Part shown: in pieces, positions 8,828-17,961 of the stretch
How positions within the stretch are numbered: position 1 is the first letter of the stretch
How the letters are laid out: each line of letters opens with the position of its first letter
Assembly: GCA_938028465.1 (NCBI GenBank)
Contig: CALJAA010000076.1
Coordinates: 1 to 35,763 of the forward strand
DNA length: 35,763 nt
DNA from: an uncultured Granulosicoccaceae bacterium
GTDB lineage: Bacteria > Pseudomonadota > Gammaproteobacteria > Granulosicoccales > Granulosicoccaceae
Reading direction: 5' to 3'
Notes under the pieces: generated by a model
The model's input: the letters and a program-made list of their open reading frames with translations, nothing else
What the model was told of the DNA's origin: nothing
Databases searched by the model: none
Made by a program: the position numbers and the translations under genes

Positions 8828-9048
8828 CGTTTTTCCGACTAGCGCGCCGCCCTGCTATCGTCAAACGATCAATTATCATTGCGGCCATCGTTGGAACCAT
8901 CCTCAATTTGATTAATCAAGGTGATCTCATTGATGATATGTCCAAATTCCAATGGTGGAAATGTATGTTGACGTATCTGGTGCCGTATTGCGTCTCAACA
9001 TACGGTGCCGTTTCAGCCTTGATGGATACACAAAAAAAAGCTAGCTAA
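8824..9048 (+). CDS. nrtS: Small membrane protein, NrtS-type nitrate/nitrite transporter
   Basis: A 74-residue protein with two hydrophobic segments (about residues 15-28 and 46-66). It carries the conserved pattern of the NrtS family, NLINQGD in the first segment and LTYLVPYCVSTYGAVSA in the second. NrtS proteins are very small nitrate/nitrite transporters thought to act as oligomers in the inner membrane. The start overlaps the stop of the ankyrin gene by four bases (ATGA). No nitrate or nitrite reductase gene lies within the window, so the transport role rests only on family resemblance. Confidence 0.75.
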   Translation: MTFFRLARRPAIVKRSIIIAAIVGTILNLINQGDLIDDMSKFQWWKCMLTYLVPYCVSTYGAVSALMDTQKKAS

Positions 9049-9697
9049 CGCCTTCCTCCTCTTCGATCAGTTGTTTTATAACGGCAAGATAATTCTCAAC
9101 TCCTTGAGCGCCAGTAACGAGATACTTATCGCGAAAAACCATTGCCGGCACACCAGTGATTCCGTGATCAGTCCAATGTTTTTGGCGTGCCCTAACATCG
9201 GTTGCATAAGTTTGATCCGTTAACACTGTTAAGGCTTCACCTGAATCAAGCCCCGCATTGCTTACGGCCTCTATTAATACATCATCATCACTGACATGTT
9301 GTTTGTCTGTGAAATAGGCTTTGAACAGCGCAAGCTTCAGCTTATGTTCGTGTTCTAGGGATTTCAGCCCCGCCCAATGCAATAGCTGGTGTGCCTTAAA
9401 CGTGTTGGCCATGCGGCTATCGTCAGAGAACCTAAACTCAAAACCCAACGAATCCCCAATATCGGTTAGCCGTTTTCGGTTTTCGTCGCTTTGTTCTTTT
9501 GAGCTGCCGTACTTTTCGCTAATGTGCTCTTGCAGGTTTTGACCTTCTGGTGGCATCGTTGGGTTTAGCTCGAACGGCTGCCAATGAATCTCAGCGGTTA
9601 CATCACTTTGCGCCAAAGCTTGCTCTAATTGCTTATAACCTACGATGCACCAAGGGCACACGACGTCTGAGACGATTTCTATTTTTAGTGATTTCAT
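9041..9697 (-). CDS. DsbA-family oxidoreductase (FrnE-like)
   Basis: A 218-residue protein of the DsbA-like thioredoxin-fold superfamily, closest in pattern to the FrnE / 2-hydroxychromene-2-carboxylate isomerase branch. The active site CPWC is at residues 14-17 directly after the first beta-strand (IEIVSDVVCPWC). The helical insert and the cis-proline loop (TGVPAMVF, near residue 187) are in the expected places. There is no signal peptide, so it acts in the cytoplasm as a thiol-disulfide oxidoreductase or isomerase. The substrate is unknown. Its 3' end overlaps the 3' end of the nrtS-like gene by 8 bp on the opposite strand. Confidence 0.88.
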   Translation of the reverse strand: MKSLKIEIVSDVVCPWCIVGYKQLEQALAQSDVTAEIHWQPFELNPTMPPEGQNLQEHISEKYGSSKEQSDENRKRLTDIGDSLGFEFRFSDDSRMANTFKAHQLLHWAGLKSLEHEHKLKLALFKAYFTDKQHVSDDDVLIEAVSNAGLDSGEALTVLTDQTYATDVRARQKHWTDHGITGVPAMVFRDKYLVTGAQGVENYLAVIKQLIEEEEGVS

Positions 9698-9936
9698 GTA
9701 ATTAATCGATTAACGGCTGTAGTCAGATACTACTCTATCAGCATAAATGGTTACATATTTGACGGGTGTTCATGACAAAAGTTGAATAAGCGGAATAATT
9801 GTACGATCGATCAAAACAACTGTACGCAAAATCATAGCCTGTTTTTAATTGCACCCTAAAATATTGTTGAAGCTTGCTGCATCAATCAGTTGCAGATCAA
9901 GTGCCTCTTCTGCAAATTGATTTAGGATGGATACAC

Positions 9937-10497
9937 ATGAAAATTAAACTGTTAATCGCTACTGCGGTAGTTGTGGCTCTTACGGGCTGCGCTAATACGC
10001 CTTACGGCAATACAACCGAATCGAAAGCCGCTCAAACACCAGATCAATTAAATGATCTTGAAATGGCACACGCTGCTTACACTGCTGACAACATTGATAT
10101 TCAATATGCGCACTTAGCACTCAGCATTTCTCAAAACCCTGATGTCCAGGAATTTGCTAAAACGATGATCAGAGATCACGAAGCAGTTAACGAGCAAGCA
10201 CTGGCATTGCTAGCAAAGTTAGGTGCGCAGCCGCAAGATAACTTCCTCAGCCAAAGCCTGACTGAAGGTTCTGTCAAGATTATCGATGAATTGAGCCAAT
10301 TGCGTGGTGCGGCGTTTGATAAGCGTTATGCTGAAAACGAACTGGCGTACCACAAAACAGTCAATAACGTGGTAGAAAACGCGTTTATCCCCAACATTGA
10401 AAATGCTGAAGTGAAGTCGCTATTTGAAGCAGGCCTACAGATCTTCAAAGCACACGAAGGCCATGCTGAGATGATGGTTAAAAAACTGGGCGGCTAG
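9937..10497 (+). CDS. DUF4142-family lipoprotein
   Basis: A protein of about 186 residues, with a lipoprotein leader (MKIKLLIATAVVVALTGC) and then a ferritin-like four-helix DUF4142 domain. The domain shows the typical pattern of helices with His and Glu (EMAHAAYTADN, MIRDHEAVNEQ, AYHKTVNNVV, AHEGHAEMM). Members are envelope proteins of unknown biochemical role. The ATG at 9937 is preferred because an AGGATGG ribosome-binding site lies seven bases before it and the lipobox follows at the usual distance. A longer reading from a TTG at 9874 would hide the lipobox. A terminator-like hairpin follows 30 bp after the stop. Confidence 0.85.
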   Translation: MKIKLLIATAVVVALTGCANTPYGNTTESKAAQTPDQLNDLEMAHAAYTADNIDIQYAHLALSISQNPDVQEFAKTMIRDHEAVNEQALALLAKLGAQPQDNFLSQSLTEGSVKIIDELSQLRGAAFDKRYAENELAYHKTVNNVVENAFIPNIENAEVKSLFEAGLQIFKAHEGHAEMMVKKLGG

Positions 10498-10526
10498 CCA
10501 GTAAACTTAGCGTGTTATAAACTGAT

Positions 10527-10557
10527 AGGCGGTACCGGCAGGTGCCGCCTAAGTTTT
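10527..10557 (+). terminator. Stem-loop after the DUF4142 gene
   Basis: A 10-bp stem with one G-U pair (10527-10536 with 10541-10550), a GGCA loop, then a short T-run (10554-10557). It can end the DUF4142 transcript. The ribosome-binding site of the next gene (CGGAGGT, 10558-10564) begins directly after the T-run, so it could also act as an attenuator on the TPR gene. Confidence 0.55.
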
Positions 10558-10568
10558 CGGAGGTATTC

Positions 10569-11171
10569 ATGCTCAGATTAAAACAAAATGCGTTGATCAC
10601 TATTCTAGCCTTCGCAAGCGCTCTAGCGATATCAATCGGCGTGGCGAATGCATCTGATACGTCCACCTCGGATGCAAACAAGATTGCTTTGTTTGCAAAT
10701 CTAGCCAACGCCAAAACCGAAAAAGAGGGCAAACTTGCCGAAGAAGCCATCTGGCAGTATTGGTTTGACCAATCACCTACAACTGATGTACGAGCAATAC
10801 TTGATGCTGGCATCGAACGGCGTGAAGCCTATGATTTTGAAGCGGCTGAAAAACACTTTGATAAGGTTGTTGAACTAGCGCCTAACTATGCCGAAGGTTA
10901 TAACCAACGCGCATTTGCTCGGTTTTTGCGTGAAAACTACGAAAACTCAAAAACAGATCTTGAAACCGCAATTAAGTTAGAGCCCGATCATTTTGGCGCA
11001 CTATCGGGTTTGTATCACGTATTGCAGATTCAGAATCGTCAAAAAGCGGCAATAAATATGCTACAAAAAGCGGTTGTTATTCACCCTTGGTTGCGAGAAC
11101 GCCTAGCATTACCAAAAGATCTATGGCCCGAAAATTACCGAAAGATTCATGGCCCCGGTCAAGAAATATAG
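10569..11171 (+). CDS. Exported TPR protein
   Basis: A protein of about 200 residues with a signal peptide (MLRLKQNALITILAF..., cleaved after VANA). A helical segment and two to three TPR units follow, around residues 85-170 (EAADKHF-like pairing, then NYAEGYNQRAFARFLRENYE and DHFGALSGLYHVLQIQNR). The start at 10569 is supported by a strong Shine-Dalgarno (GGAGG, five bases upstream); an ATG at 10542 in frame lies inside the preceding hairpin and is unlikely. TPR proteins are binding scaffolds; no partner can be named. It converges on the choline-sulfatase gene with a 6-bp gap. Confidence 0.85.
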   Translation: MLRLKQNALITILAFASALAISIGVANASDTSTSDANKIALFANLANAKTEKEGKLAEEAIWQYWFDQSPTTDVRAILDAGIERREAYDFEAAEKHFDKVVELAPNYAEGYNQRAFARFLRENYENSKTDLETAIKLEPDHFGALSGLYHVLQIQNRQKAAINMLQKAVVIHPWLRERLALPKDLWPENYRKIHGPGQEI

Positions 11172-11177
11172 CGAGCC

Positions 11178-12701
11178 TTACTCCCCCCGCGGGAATCGCT
11201 GGTTCTCCTCAAGTACGTTTAAGTCCATATGGTTTCGCATATAACGCTCTGATGCTTTTTGCAATGGTTGAAACTCCCAAGGATAATAATTACCGTTCCT
11301 CAGCGCCTCGTATACAATCCATCTACGAGCCTGCGATTCTCGTACTTGATTATCAAACTGCTCTAAATCCCAACGCTTGTCAGCCTGCTCCCTAAACTGC
11401 TGCAGCACATCCTGATAATCGCTTGATTCAGCCAAATTAGTTATCTCCTGAGGGTCATTGTCTAAGTTAAATAACTGTTCTGGATCTAGTTGGCAACGGT
11501 TATATTTCCAGGCACCCTGCCGAATAGACACCACGGGCGCATAACTACCCTCTGCTGCATATTCCATTAACACAGGCGCATCACGTGTAGCGCCACTGCC
11601 CATAGGCACCAAGCTCATGCCATCTGTCCACGGTTGGACTTCATCAAGCGATACACCTGCAAGCTCTGCCACGGTGGGTGTCACATCAATATTCGACACG
11701 GGTGTTTGCACCAAACCAGGTTGCATATTAGGTGCACATATCATCAGAGGTACCCGAGAGGAACCCTCAAGAAAATTCATCTTAAACCACAAGCCCTTTT
11801 CGCCAATCATATCGCCATGATCTGATACGAATACGATTGCCGTGTTGTCGGCTTGACGAGTTTCCTCCAATACTTGCAATAGCTGACCAATCTTTTCATC
11901 GAGGTAAGAAATATTGGCAAAATACGCTTGTCGTGATCGCCGCACGTCTTTAGTTGTTATATCAAACTCAGTGTAATCATTAGCAAGCATGATACGTTTT
12001 GAATGCGCATCGTAATCTTCATAGTTATATGCAGCCTCGGTCGGTTCAAGGTGTTCGCAATCGATATACAAATCCCAAAACTTTTTACGCGCTACGTATG
12101 GGTCGTGTGGGTGTGTAAAACTGACGGTTAACGACCAAGGACGCTCATCCAAACCACGAGAGAGTTGATACAATTTTTGAGTAGCAAAATTTGCTACCTC
12201 ATCATCGTATTCCATCTGATTGGTGATCTCGGCAACACCTGCGCCCTTAACCGATCCCATGTTGTGGTACCACCAATTGATGCGCTCACCCGGTTTTCGA
12301 TAGTCGGGCGTCCAACCAAAATCTGCGGGGTAGATGTCCGTGGTTAAGCGTTCTTCAAATCCGTGAAGCTGATCGGGCCCGACAAAATGCATCTTGCCTG
12401 ACAAACACGTGTAATAACCCGCACGACGTAAGTGATGAGCGTAGGTTGGGATATCCGATGCAAACTCGGCTGCATTATCATAAACACGAGTACGAGACGG
12501 CAATTGGCCTGACATAAAGCTTGCTCGGCCTGGTGCACATAGAGGGGATGCCGTATAAGCATTTTGAAATCGAGTCGAACGTGTGGCCAGTGCTTTTAAG
12601 TGCGGCGTATGCAACCAATCCACAGGCCCATCTGGAAACAAGGTTCCATTGAGCTGGTCGACCATGATGATTAGAATATTGGTTTTATTTGCTGCCATCA
12701 T
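11178..12701 (-). CDS. betC: Choline-sulfatase
   Basis: A 507-residue type I sulfatase that closely follows the choline-sulfatase pattern. BetC hydrolyses choline-O-sulfate to choline and sulfate in the cytoplasm, feeding glycine betaine synthesis or providing sulfur. The formylglycine motif CAPGR is at residues 55-59 within SPLCAPGRASFMSG, and Asp15 in IMVDQLNG is a metal ligand. The blocks SGKMHFVGPDQLHGFEERL and FTHPHDPYVARKKFW are family hallmarks. Full length. Two ATG codons are in tandem; the second has better spacing from GAGGA. No betA, betB or betI gene is beside it, unlike the classical bet operon. It lies 74 bp downstream of tex on the same strand. Confidence 0.92.
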   Translation of the reverse strand: MMAANKTNILIIMVDQLNGTLFPDGPVDWLHTPHLKALATRSTRFQNAYTASPLCAPGRASFMSGQLPSRTRVYDNAAEFASDIPTYAHHLRRAGYYTCLSGKMHFVGPDQLHGFEERLTTDIYPADFGWTPDYRKPGERINWWYHNMGSVKGAGVAEITNQMEYDDEVANFATQKLYQLSRGLDERPWSLTVSFTHPHDPYVARKKFWDLYIDCEHLEPTEAAYNYEDYDAHSKRIMLANDYTEFDITTKDVRRSRQAYFANISYLDEKIGQLLQVLEETRQADNTAIVFVSDHGDMIGEKGLWFKMNFLEGSSRVPLMICAPNMQPGLVQTPVSNIDVTPTVAELAGVSLDEVQPWTDGMSLVPMGSGATRDAPVLMEYAAEGSYAPVVSIRQGAWKYNRCQLDPEQLFNLDNDPQEITNLAESSDYQDVLQQFREQADKRWDLEQFDNQVRESQARRWIVYEALRNGNYYPWEFQPLQKASERYMRNHMDLNVLEENQRFPRGE

Positions 12702-12775
12702 TGAATCCTCGAACTGAAATACAGATTAGCAAATCCCATGGAAATTTCGCACGTTAAAAACGACTACTAATTAGC

Positions 12776-15130
12776 TTAGTCATCTGAATTACCAGCCAAT
12801 GCGGCTTTAAGTGACAACGCTAACGCTGAAGGCGCATCAGCTTGCGCAGTCTGACGCTGTTGCTTCGACGGTTTGTTTGGCTTAGTACGCTCGGTTGGCT
12901 TGTTGTCTTGTCGCGATGACCTGGTATCTCGAGGTGCGTTTACATCATCCGCACTATCTGTTAAGCGCATCGATAGTGCTATTCGATTGCGCTCGACATC
13001 AACACTCATCACTTTAACCCTAACAATGTCGCCAGCCTTAACTACTGAGCGTGGATCTTTAACGTAGGTATCAGCCAATGCTGAAATATGAACCAAACCA
13101 TCTTGATGAACGCCAACATCAACAAAAGCGCCGAAGGCTGTAACGTTTGTTACTTGCCCTTCTAGTATTTGATCGCTTTGTAAATCCTTAATTGATTCAA
13201 TACCGTCTTTAAATTTTACGGCTTTAAAATCTGGACGTGGATCTCTACCAGGCTTGTCTAGTTCAAGCAATATATCTTTTACGGTAGGTTCACCAAATTG
13301 CTCATCGATAAACTGCTTTGGATTAAGCGAAGTTAGGTAAGCGGTATCACCGATGACTTCACTGAGCTCACGCCCAGCATGTTTAATAATGCGTTTAACA
13401 ACAGGGTAGGTTTCAGGATGAACGCCTGATGCATCCAATGGGTTTGAACCCGTGGGTATACGCAAAAAGCCTGCGCATTGCTCATATGCTTTTGGGCCTA
13501 ACCTAGGCACCTTTTTAAGTTGAGCTCGTGTGTCAAACGTTCCATGTTCATCTCTGTACGCGACGATATTTTCAGCAAGCGTTGTAGATAAACCGGCAAC
13601 ACGGGATAACAATGCTGCAGAGGCAGTGTCAAGGTTTACACCTACCGCATTGACGCAATCCTCAACCGTTGCTTCCAAGCTACGTGCTAAGGCAGTTTGT
13701 GATACATCGTGCTGATATTGGCCAACGCCTATCGCCTTAGGGTCAATCTTAACGAGCTCTGCTAATGGATCCTGCAAACGCCTCGCAATGGATACAGCAC
13801 CTCGAATGGTTACATCTAAATCTGGAAATTCGTCCTCAGCAATTTTTGATGCCGAATAAACTGACGCGCCTGCTTCTGATACCAATACCTTTGTTATCCC
13901 GCCAACGCCTGATGTTCTTATGATTTCTTCAGCCAATTTTTCTGTTTCGCGACTAGCGGTACCATTACCCACAGCGATGAGTTCGACTTTATGTTTTTTA
14001 CACAAGTTGTTTAGAGTGGCCAGCGCTCTGTCCCACTGCTTTTGTGGTGCGTGCGGGTATATCGTGTCGTGCTCGACGACCTTGCCGTTAGTATCAATTA
14101 CGGTTACCTTCACACCAGATCGATATCCAGGGTCAAGCCCCAAGGTTGGGCGCGCTCCTGCAGGTGCTGATAAGAGTAAGTCCTGCAGGTTGGCTGCAAA
14201 AACGCTGATGGCTTCAGCATCGGCTTTGATTTTTAAGTTGGTAAATAATTCGATTTCTAGGTGTGATACTAACTTCACTTTCCAAACCCAAGAAACAACT
14301 TGTTCTCTCCATGCATCGCTGGGGAGCTGCTTATTTTCAAAACCCAGATGACGCGCCACGGTGTCGACACAAGCCGTATCACCATAGCCTTCAGCTTCTT
14401 TAAGTAACAAGCGCAAAGACAACACACCCTCTTTACGCCCACGAAACATGGCTAATGCCCGATGCCCGGGTACTTTACTGTAGTGCTCTTGATGATCAAA
14501 GTAATCGCGAAATTTTTCGCCTTCAGCATCTTTACCTGGCGTGAGGCTAGCGCAAAGATAAGATTGGTTCAGTAATAGATCTCTTACTCGGCCGATCAAT
14601 ACGGCGTCTTCTGCAAATCGCTCCACCAATATGGATCGTGCGCCCTCTAGCGCAGCTTTTTCATCGGCAATGCCTACGTCATCCTTGATAAATGCTTTGG
14701 CTTCAGTATCCGGTTGCTTATCGGGGGAATTCCACAATAGATCAGCCAAGGGCTCTAACCCAGCTTCGATCGCCATCTGGCCTTTTGTACGCCGTTTCTT
14801 TTTATAAGGAAGGTAGAGATCCTCAAGTGCCGACTTTGTGTCGACTTGCATAATTTGCTTTCGTAGCTCATCCGTGAGCGCGCCCTGCTCTTCTATAGAG
14901 GCAAGTATGGAGTCTTTGCGCGTATCAAATTCGCGCAGATAAGAAAGCCGTTGTTCAAGATCGCGCAATTGTGTGTCACTTAAACCACCCGTGGCCTCTT
15001 TTCTGTAGCGCGAGATAAACGGTACCGTATCACCGTTGTCAAGCATTTCCACCGCAACTTGTACTTGTTGAGAAGATGCATTGATGGTTTCAGCTATGCG
15101 TTGAAATAGCGTTGTATTGTTGGGCTTCAT
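12776..15130 (-). CDS. tex: Tex-family RNA-binding transcription accessory protein
   Basis: A 784-residue Tex protein, a highly conserved nucleic-acid-binding factor related to eukaryotic Spt6 with a role in transcription. In order: the Tex N-terminal helical domain (about 1-190), a YqgF/RNase H-like domain (about 327-450, opening with [12 protein letters not shown]), a helix-hairpin-helix region (about 490-560, with [20 protein letters not shown]) and an S1 RNA-binding domain (about 655-725, with [16 protein letters not shown] and GLVHIS). A basic, Gln/Lys/Pro-rich tail of about 50 residues follows. The ATG start and full length are secure. Confidence 0.95.
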   Translation of the reverse strand: MKPNNTTLFQRIAETINASSQQVQVAVEMLDNGDTVPFISRYRKEATGGLSDTQLRDLEQRLSYLREFDTRKDSILASIEEQGALTDELRKQIMQVDTKSALEDLYLPYKKKRRTKGQMAIEAGLEPLADLLWNSPDKQPDTEAKAFIKDDVGIADEKAALEGARSILVERFAEDAVLIGRVRDLLLNQSYLCASLTPGKDAEGEKFRDYFDHQEHYSKVPGHRALAMFRGRKEGVLSLRLLLKEAEGYGDTACVDTVARHLGFENKQLPSDAWREQVVSWVWKVKLVSHLEIELFTNLKIKADAEAISVFAANLQDLLLSAPAGARPTLGLDPGYRSGVKVTVIDTNGKVVEHDTIYPHAPQKQWDRALATLNNLCKKHKVELIAVGNGTASRETEKLAEEIIRTSGVGGITKVLVSEAGASVYSASKIAEDEFPDLDVTIRGAVSIARRLQDPLAELVKIDPKAIGVGQYQHDVSQTALARSLEATVEDCVNAVGVNLDTASAALLSRVAGLSTTLAENIVAYRDEHGTFDTRAQLKKVPRLGPKAYEQCAGFLRIPTGSNPLDASGVHPETYPVVKRIIKHAGRELSEVIGDTAYLTSLNPKQFIDEQFGEPTVKDILLELDKPGRDPRPDFKAVKFKDGIESIKDLQSDQILEGQVTNVTAFGAFVDVGVHQDGLVHISALADTYVKDPRSVVKAGDIVRVKVMSVDVERNRIALSMRLTDSADDVNAPRDTRSSRQDNKPTERTKPNKPSKQQRQTAQADAPSALALSLKAALAGNSDD

Positions 15131-15267
15131 TTATTAAATTAACGATAGCGGTCGAGGCTGAGCCGCGTATCGTAACATCAATAAAGCGCAAATTAATCCA
15201 CCACTGGCAGGCAAACATAGCTCTTTGATAGAACATTGTTTTACTTGTTCACGGCAAAAGACGAAGG

Positions 15268-15981
15268 CTACAGCTTCTCGATATCAAACCGACCAACCAT
15301 GGGCAAGCCTTGTACAAATGGAGAATCAGTTGCTTCACTGGTAAGTCTAGTTATCGTGTCGCGTGGCTGTGTATCATTGTTTGCGGATGTATAACTCGCG
15401 CCACTATCTGTACCTGAATCGTAAACAATAGCGTCTACGGTTGTGATGTCGATAAACCGGCCATTTTCATACAGATTAAGGCCATGAAAACCAACAAACC
15501 AATCTGGGCTTGGCGCAATCATGGTTGTAACCGTGATTAACGGGTTATCAACGCTAACAGTTACGTCAACAAATGCCATCCCTGGAGAAGTAACGATACC
15601 TGGCCCGTCAATGGCCGATAATGCGTACCCAGAATTGATTGCACTATCTACCTCTTGAAGAAAAATAGCTTTAGAACCTGTCTCAGCCATTTGTTCAATG
15701 CCATCGGAGGCGACTTGCCCTGGCTCCCAAAAAATCACTTGATCGTTATGAGCTGCGCCAACCATGCCTGAAAAGTGCGGGTTGCCTGGGAATTGTGTGG
15801 GATGAGTTGCAGCGCTCCATGTACCATTAAATGTTATGCGGTAACTGGCTGTGTTGTCTCCAGGCATTTGCTCCATCATGTCGTTATCAGAGTTATCTGT
15901 TACGGCCGGCGTTGTGTTTGAATCGGAACATGCACTCAAAACAAGCAGGCCGCTAAGCATTAAAAAAGACATTTTGTTCAT
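15268..15981 (-). CDS. Spondin-domain lipoprotein
   Basis: A 237-residue lipoprotein with a lipobox at LSAC (Cys18) followed by an Asp/Asn-rich linker. The rest, about residues 45-230, fits a bacterial spondin N-like domain: the opening YRITFNGTWSAATHP, the FSGMVGAAHN segment, and SPDWFVGFHGLNLY near residue 157. In animals spondin domains are extracellular matrix modules; bacterial versions are exported and have no assigned role. It stands alone downstream of the csrA-hutD unit on the same strand, about 60 bp beyond it. The AGGA ribosome-binding site lies about eight bases before the ATG. Confidence 0.82.
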   Translation of the reverse strand: MNKMSFLMLSGLLVLSACSDSNTTPAVTDNSDNDMMEQMPGDNTASYRITFNGTWSAATHPTQFPGNPHFSGMVGAAHNDQVIFWEPGQVASDGIEQMAETGSKAIFLQEVDSAINSGYALSAIDGPGIVTSPGMAFVDVTVSVDNPLITVTTMIAPSPDWFVGFHGLNLYENGRFIDITTVDAIVYDSGTDSGASYTSANNDTQPRDTITRLTSEATDSPFVQGLPMVGRFDIEKL

Positions 15982-16040
15982 GGAAGTTGTCCTGGTTATT
16001 GATCTATGTAAATGTTCGGCTCAGTTATTAACGGAGTGTC

Positions 16041-16607
16041 TCAAACGACTTGCAGATGTGCATGTAAAATCCGAATTTCCGGCGCATTGATAGAAATAGT
16101 GCGGGCTGAACTAGCCAATACAGCATCATGTTTAGCCATAAGCACATTCTCATCATCAGAGCGCACTACGCAGTTCTGTAGAGCAAATAACAACAGGTAT
16201 TCGCCATCCTGAAGTACATAGTTATCTTGCTCAGTAACACCGCAACTGAGAAAGTTCCACTTTTCGCGCCTAGCCATGACATTGATCACTTTTATAGCAC
16301 CGTTTCGAGGTTTTCCCATTGGTGTGAGAGCGGAATCAAAGCGGAGTGATTGATTTAGGACAAGTTCGTGTTCTTTTTCAGCAAATTCCAAGCGCAGCCC
16401 CGCCCCTTCAACGGGCGTAATAACGCGTTCTATCCCCGGAAATGCCGAAAACACGTTGTTTTCTACAATCGGGGATAAGGCAAAACGGAGGTCAAAATCG
16501 GCGTGATCTGCGCCTTTGGGGAATAACGCGATGTCGTAGGTGGTGCCTAAGCCGTTCTTCCAGAGCTTTGATTCGAATTGATCAAACGGGACGTGCGTTA
16601 GTGTCAT
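16041..16607 (-). CDS. HutD-family cupin protein
   Basis: A 188-residue protein of the HutD/Ves family, a bicupin fold usually linked to histidine utilisation loci but without a demonstrated enzymatic activity. The signature WKNGLGTTYDIAL is near the N terminus (residues 16-28). The block FSAFPGIERVITPVEGAGLRLEF around 54-76 is typical. No hut genes lie in the window. The ATG overlaps the TGA of csrA by four bases (ATGA at 16604-16607), so it is read from the csrA message and coupled to it. Confidence 0.85.
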   Translation of the reverse strand: MTLTHVPFDQFESKLWKNGLGTTYDIALFPKGADHADFDLRFALSPIVENNVFSAFPGIERVITPVEGAGLRLEFAEKEHELVLNQSLRFDSALTPMGKPRNGAIKVINVMARREKWNFLSCGVTEQDNYVLQDGEYLLLFALQNCVVRSDDENVLMAKHDAVLASSARTISINAPEIRILHAHLQVV

Positions 16608-16807
16608 GAATCATCTACGAGGCCTTTTCTCTTAATCCTAGCTGAAATCTCGTCGGCTATCTCCTGAATCTCTTCTCTGTGCACAATGATATCCCTAGGT
16701 GCGTCAATCCCTAGCTTGACCTGACTTCCATTGATTTCAGAAATGGTAACTTTGATTTCATCACCGATGATGATGCTCTCGCCCAGCCGACGACTTAAGA
16801 TAAGCAA
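16604..16807 (-). CDS. csrA: Carbon storage regulator CsrA
   Basis: A 67-residue CsrA/RsmA RNA-binding regulator, which binds GGA motifs in mRNA leaders and changes translation or stability. The chain begins MLILSRRLGESIIIGD, and the second RNA-binding strand shows LGIDAPRDIIVHREEI, including the conserved Arg44-type residue. The start codon is TTG (16807-16805 on the minus strand), fixed by the invariant N terminus. AGGAG lies eight bases upstream (16820-16816) and a second AGGA (16814-16811) follows, so two GGA motifs overlap the ribosome-binding site. hutD-like DNA overlaps the 3' end by four bases. Confidence 0.95.
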   Translation of the reverse strand: MLILSRRLGESIIIGDEIKVTISEINGSQVKLGIDAPRDIIVHREEIQEIADEISARIKRKGLVDDS

Positions 16808-16820
16808 CTTTCCTACTCCT
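16808..16820 (-). promoter_or_regulatory. csrA ribosome-binding site with twin GGA motifs
   Basis: On the minus strand the leader reads AGGAGTAGGAAAG directly before the TTG start. It holds a full Shine-Dalgarno and two GGA triplets four bases apart in their spacing, the core that CsrA recognises. Autoregulation by CsrA binding at its own leader is known in other gammaproteobacteria; here it is an inference from the motifs. Confidence 0.55.
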
Positions 16821-16953
16821 GCCCAAATGGCAACTGCGTCCGTTTATAGCGGTAAATTACTATTGTTCGGAATTATTCCAATAAGATACTTCATGCAGCT
16901 GTATTTGATAATATCCGTTATTCTGAAATCACTATTCGGTTATACTGAACAAT

Positions 16954-17916
16954 ATGGATAAGTTAGGTGATATGGATCTATTTGTGCGGGTTGTTCGTGC
17001 AGGTGGGCTCGCTGCCGCTGGGCGCGAGATAAATCTTTCTCCAGCCAGCGTTAGTGCCCGTATTACCGCTCTGGAGCAACGACACGATACTCGGCTACTC
17101 AATCGAACTACCCGTAGCCTATCCATCACTGAGGCCGGCCAGGCATTCTACGATGCAAGTATTCGCATTTTGGCTGATATGGCTGAGGTCGAACTCCAAC
17201 TGTTGTCGAGCCGCACGCAATTGGCCGGGCCACTCAATGTCACCGCAACGTCTGATCTTGGGCAGCAACACGTCGCACCTTTACTTTCCAAGTTGGTCGA
17301 CAAACATCCCGGTATAGCCCCATACCTTCATTTAACGGATGGAATCGTTAATATTGCAGAACAAAATATTGATCTTGCCATTCGATACTGCGAACCGCCA
17401 GATAGCTCATTAATAGCAAAAAGGCTAGCGCCGAGTTATCGAGTATTGTGCGCATCAAGGTCGTATTTGGAAAAAAAAGGGGTTCCCACTAAACCTGAAC
17501 ACCTAGCTGAACATGATTGCTTGGCGATGGTTAAGCTAGTCGAACCACTGACTAACTGGTACTTTACCGTTGGCAATAAAGAGCAAACGGTATCGATTAA
17601 ACCTGCACGCTCATCTAACGACGGTGCATTAGTTCGTAAATGGGCATTAGAAGGTCATGGAATAATGCTGAAGTCCTATCTTGATATAGCAGAGGATCTG
17701 AAAACAGGACGGCTCGTAAGCCTGCTGGAGCCCTTCTCTCCTGATTATCATCGAAGCGGCTCTAAGCACGGCGCTGATCTTTATGTTGTTTATCCCACGC
17801 GGCAATACGTTCCAGAACGGGTCAGAACATTTATCGATATGCTAGCAGCTCATTTTAAAACGATGGGCCGTAATAATTCAGCGTTTGTCGATTCTTTACA
17901 TTTAGAGCCAAATTAG
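16954..17916 (+). CDS. LysR-family transcriptional regulator
   Basis: A 320-residue LysR-type regulator. The winged helix-turn-helix is at residues 5-65 (MDLFVRVVRAGGLAAAGREINLSP as two adjoining parts, then RLLNRTTRSLSITEAG). The periplasmic-binding-protein-like effector domain spans about 93-305 and includes IDLAIRYCEPPDSSLIAKRL. The sequence fits the subgroup of regulators that control nearby redox or detoxification genes, but no target can be named. An ATG at 16972 (residue 7), preceded by AGGTG, is an alternative start. The UMF1-type transporter follows 45 bp later on the same strand and could be co-transcribed. It diverges from csrA. Confidence 0.92.
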   Translation: MDKLGDMDLFVRVVRAGGLAAAGREINLSPASVSARITALEQRHDTRLLNRTTRSLSITEAGQAFYDASIRILADMAEVELQLLSSRTQLAGPLNVTATSDLGQQHVAPLLSKLVDKHPGIAPYLHLTDGIVNIAEQNIDLAIRYCEPPDSSLIAKRLAPSYRVLCASRSYLEKKGVPTKPEHLAEHDCLAMVKLVEPLTNWYFTVGNKEQTVSIKPARSSNDGALVRKWALEGHGIMLKSYLDIAEDLKTGRLVSLLEPFSPDYHRSGSKHGADLYVVYPTRQYVPERVRTFIDMLAAHFKTMGRNNSAFVDSLHLEPN

Positions 17917-17961
17917 TTGCGAGACTGGCTGTAGGGTTCATTGTGAGTTAGCATTAATCGC

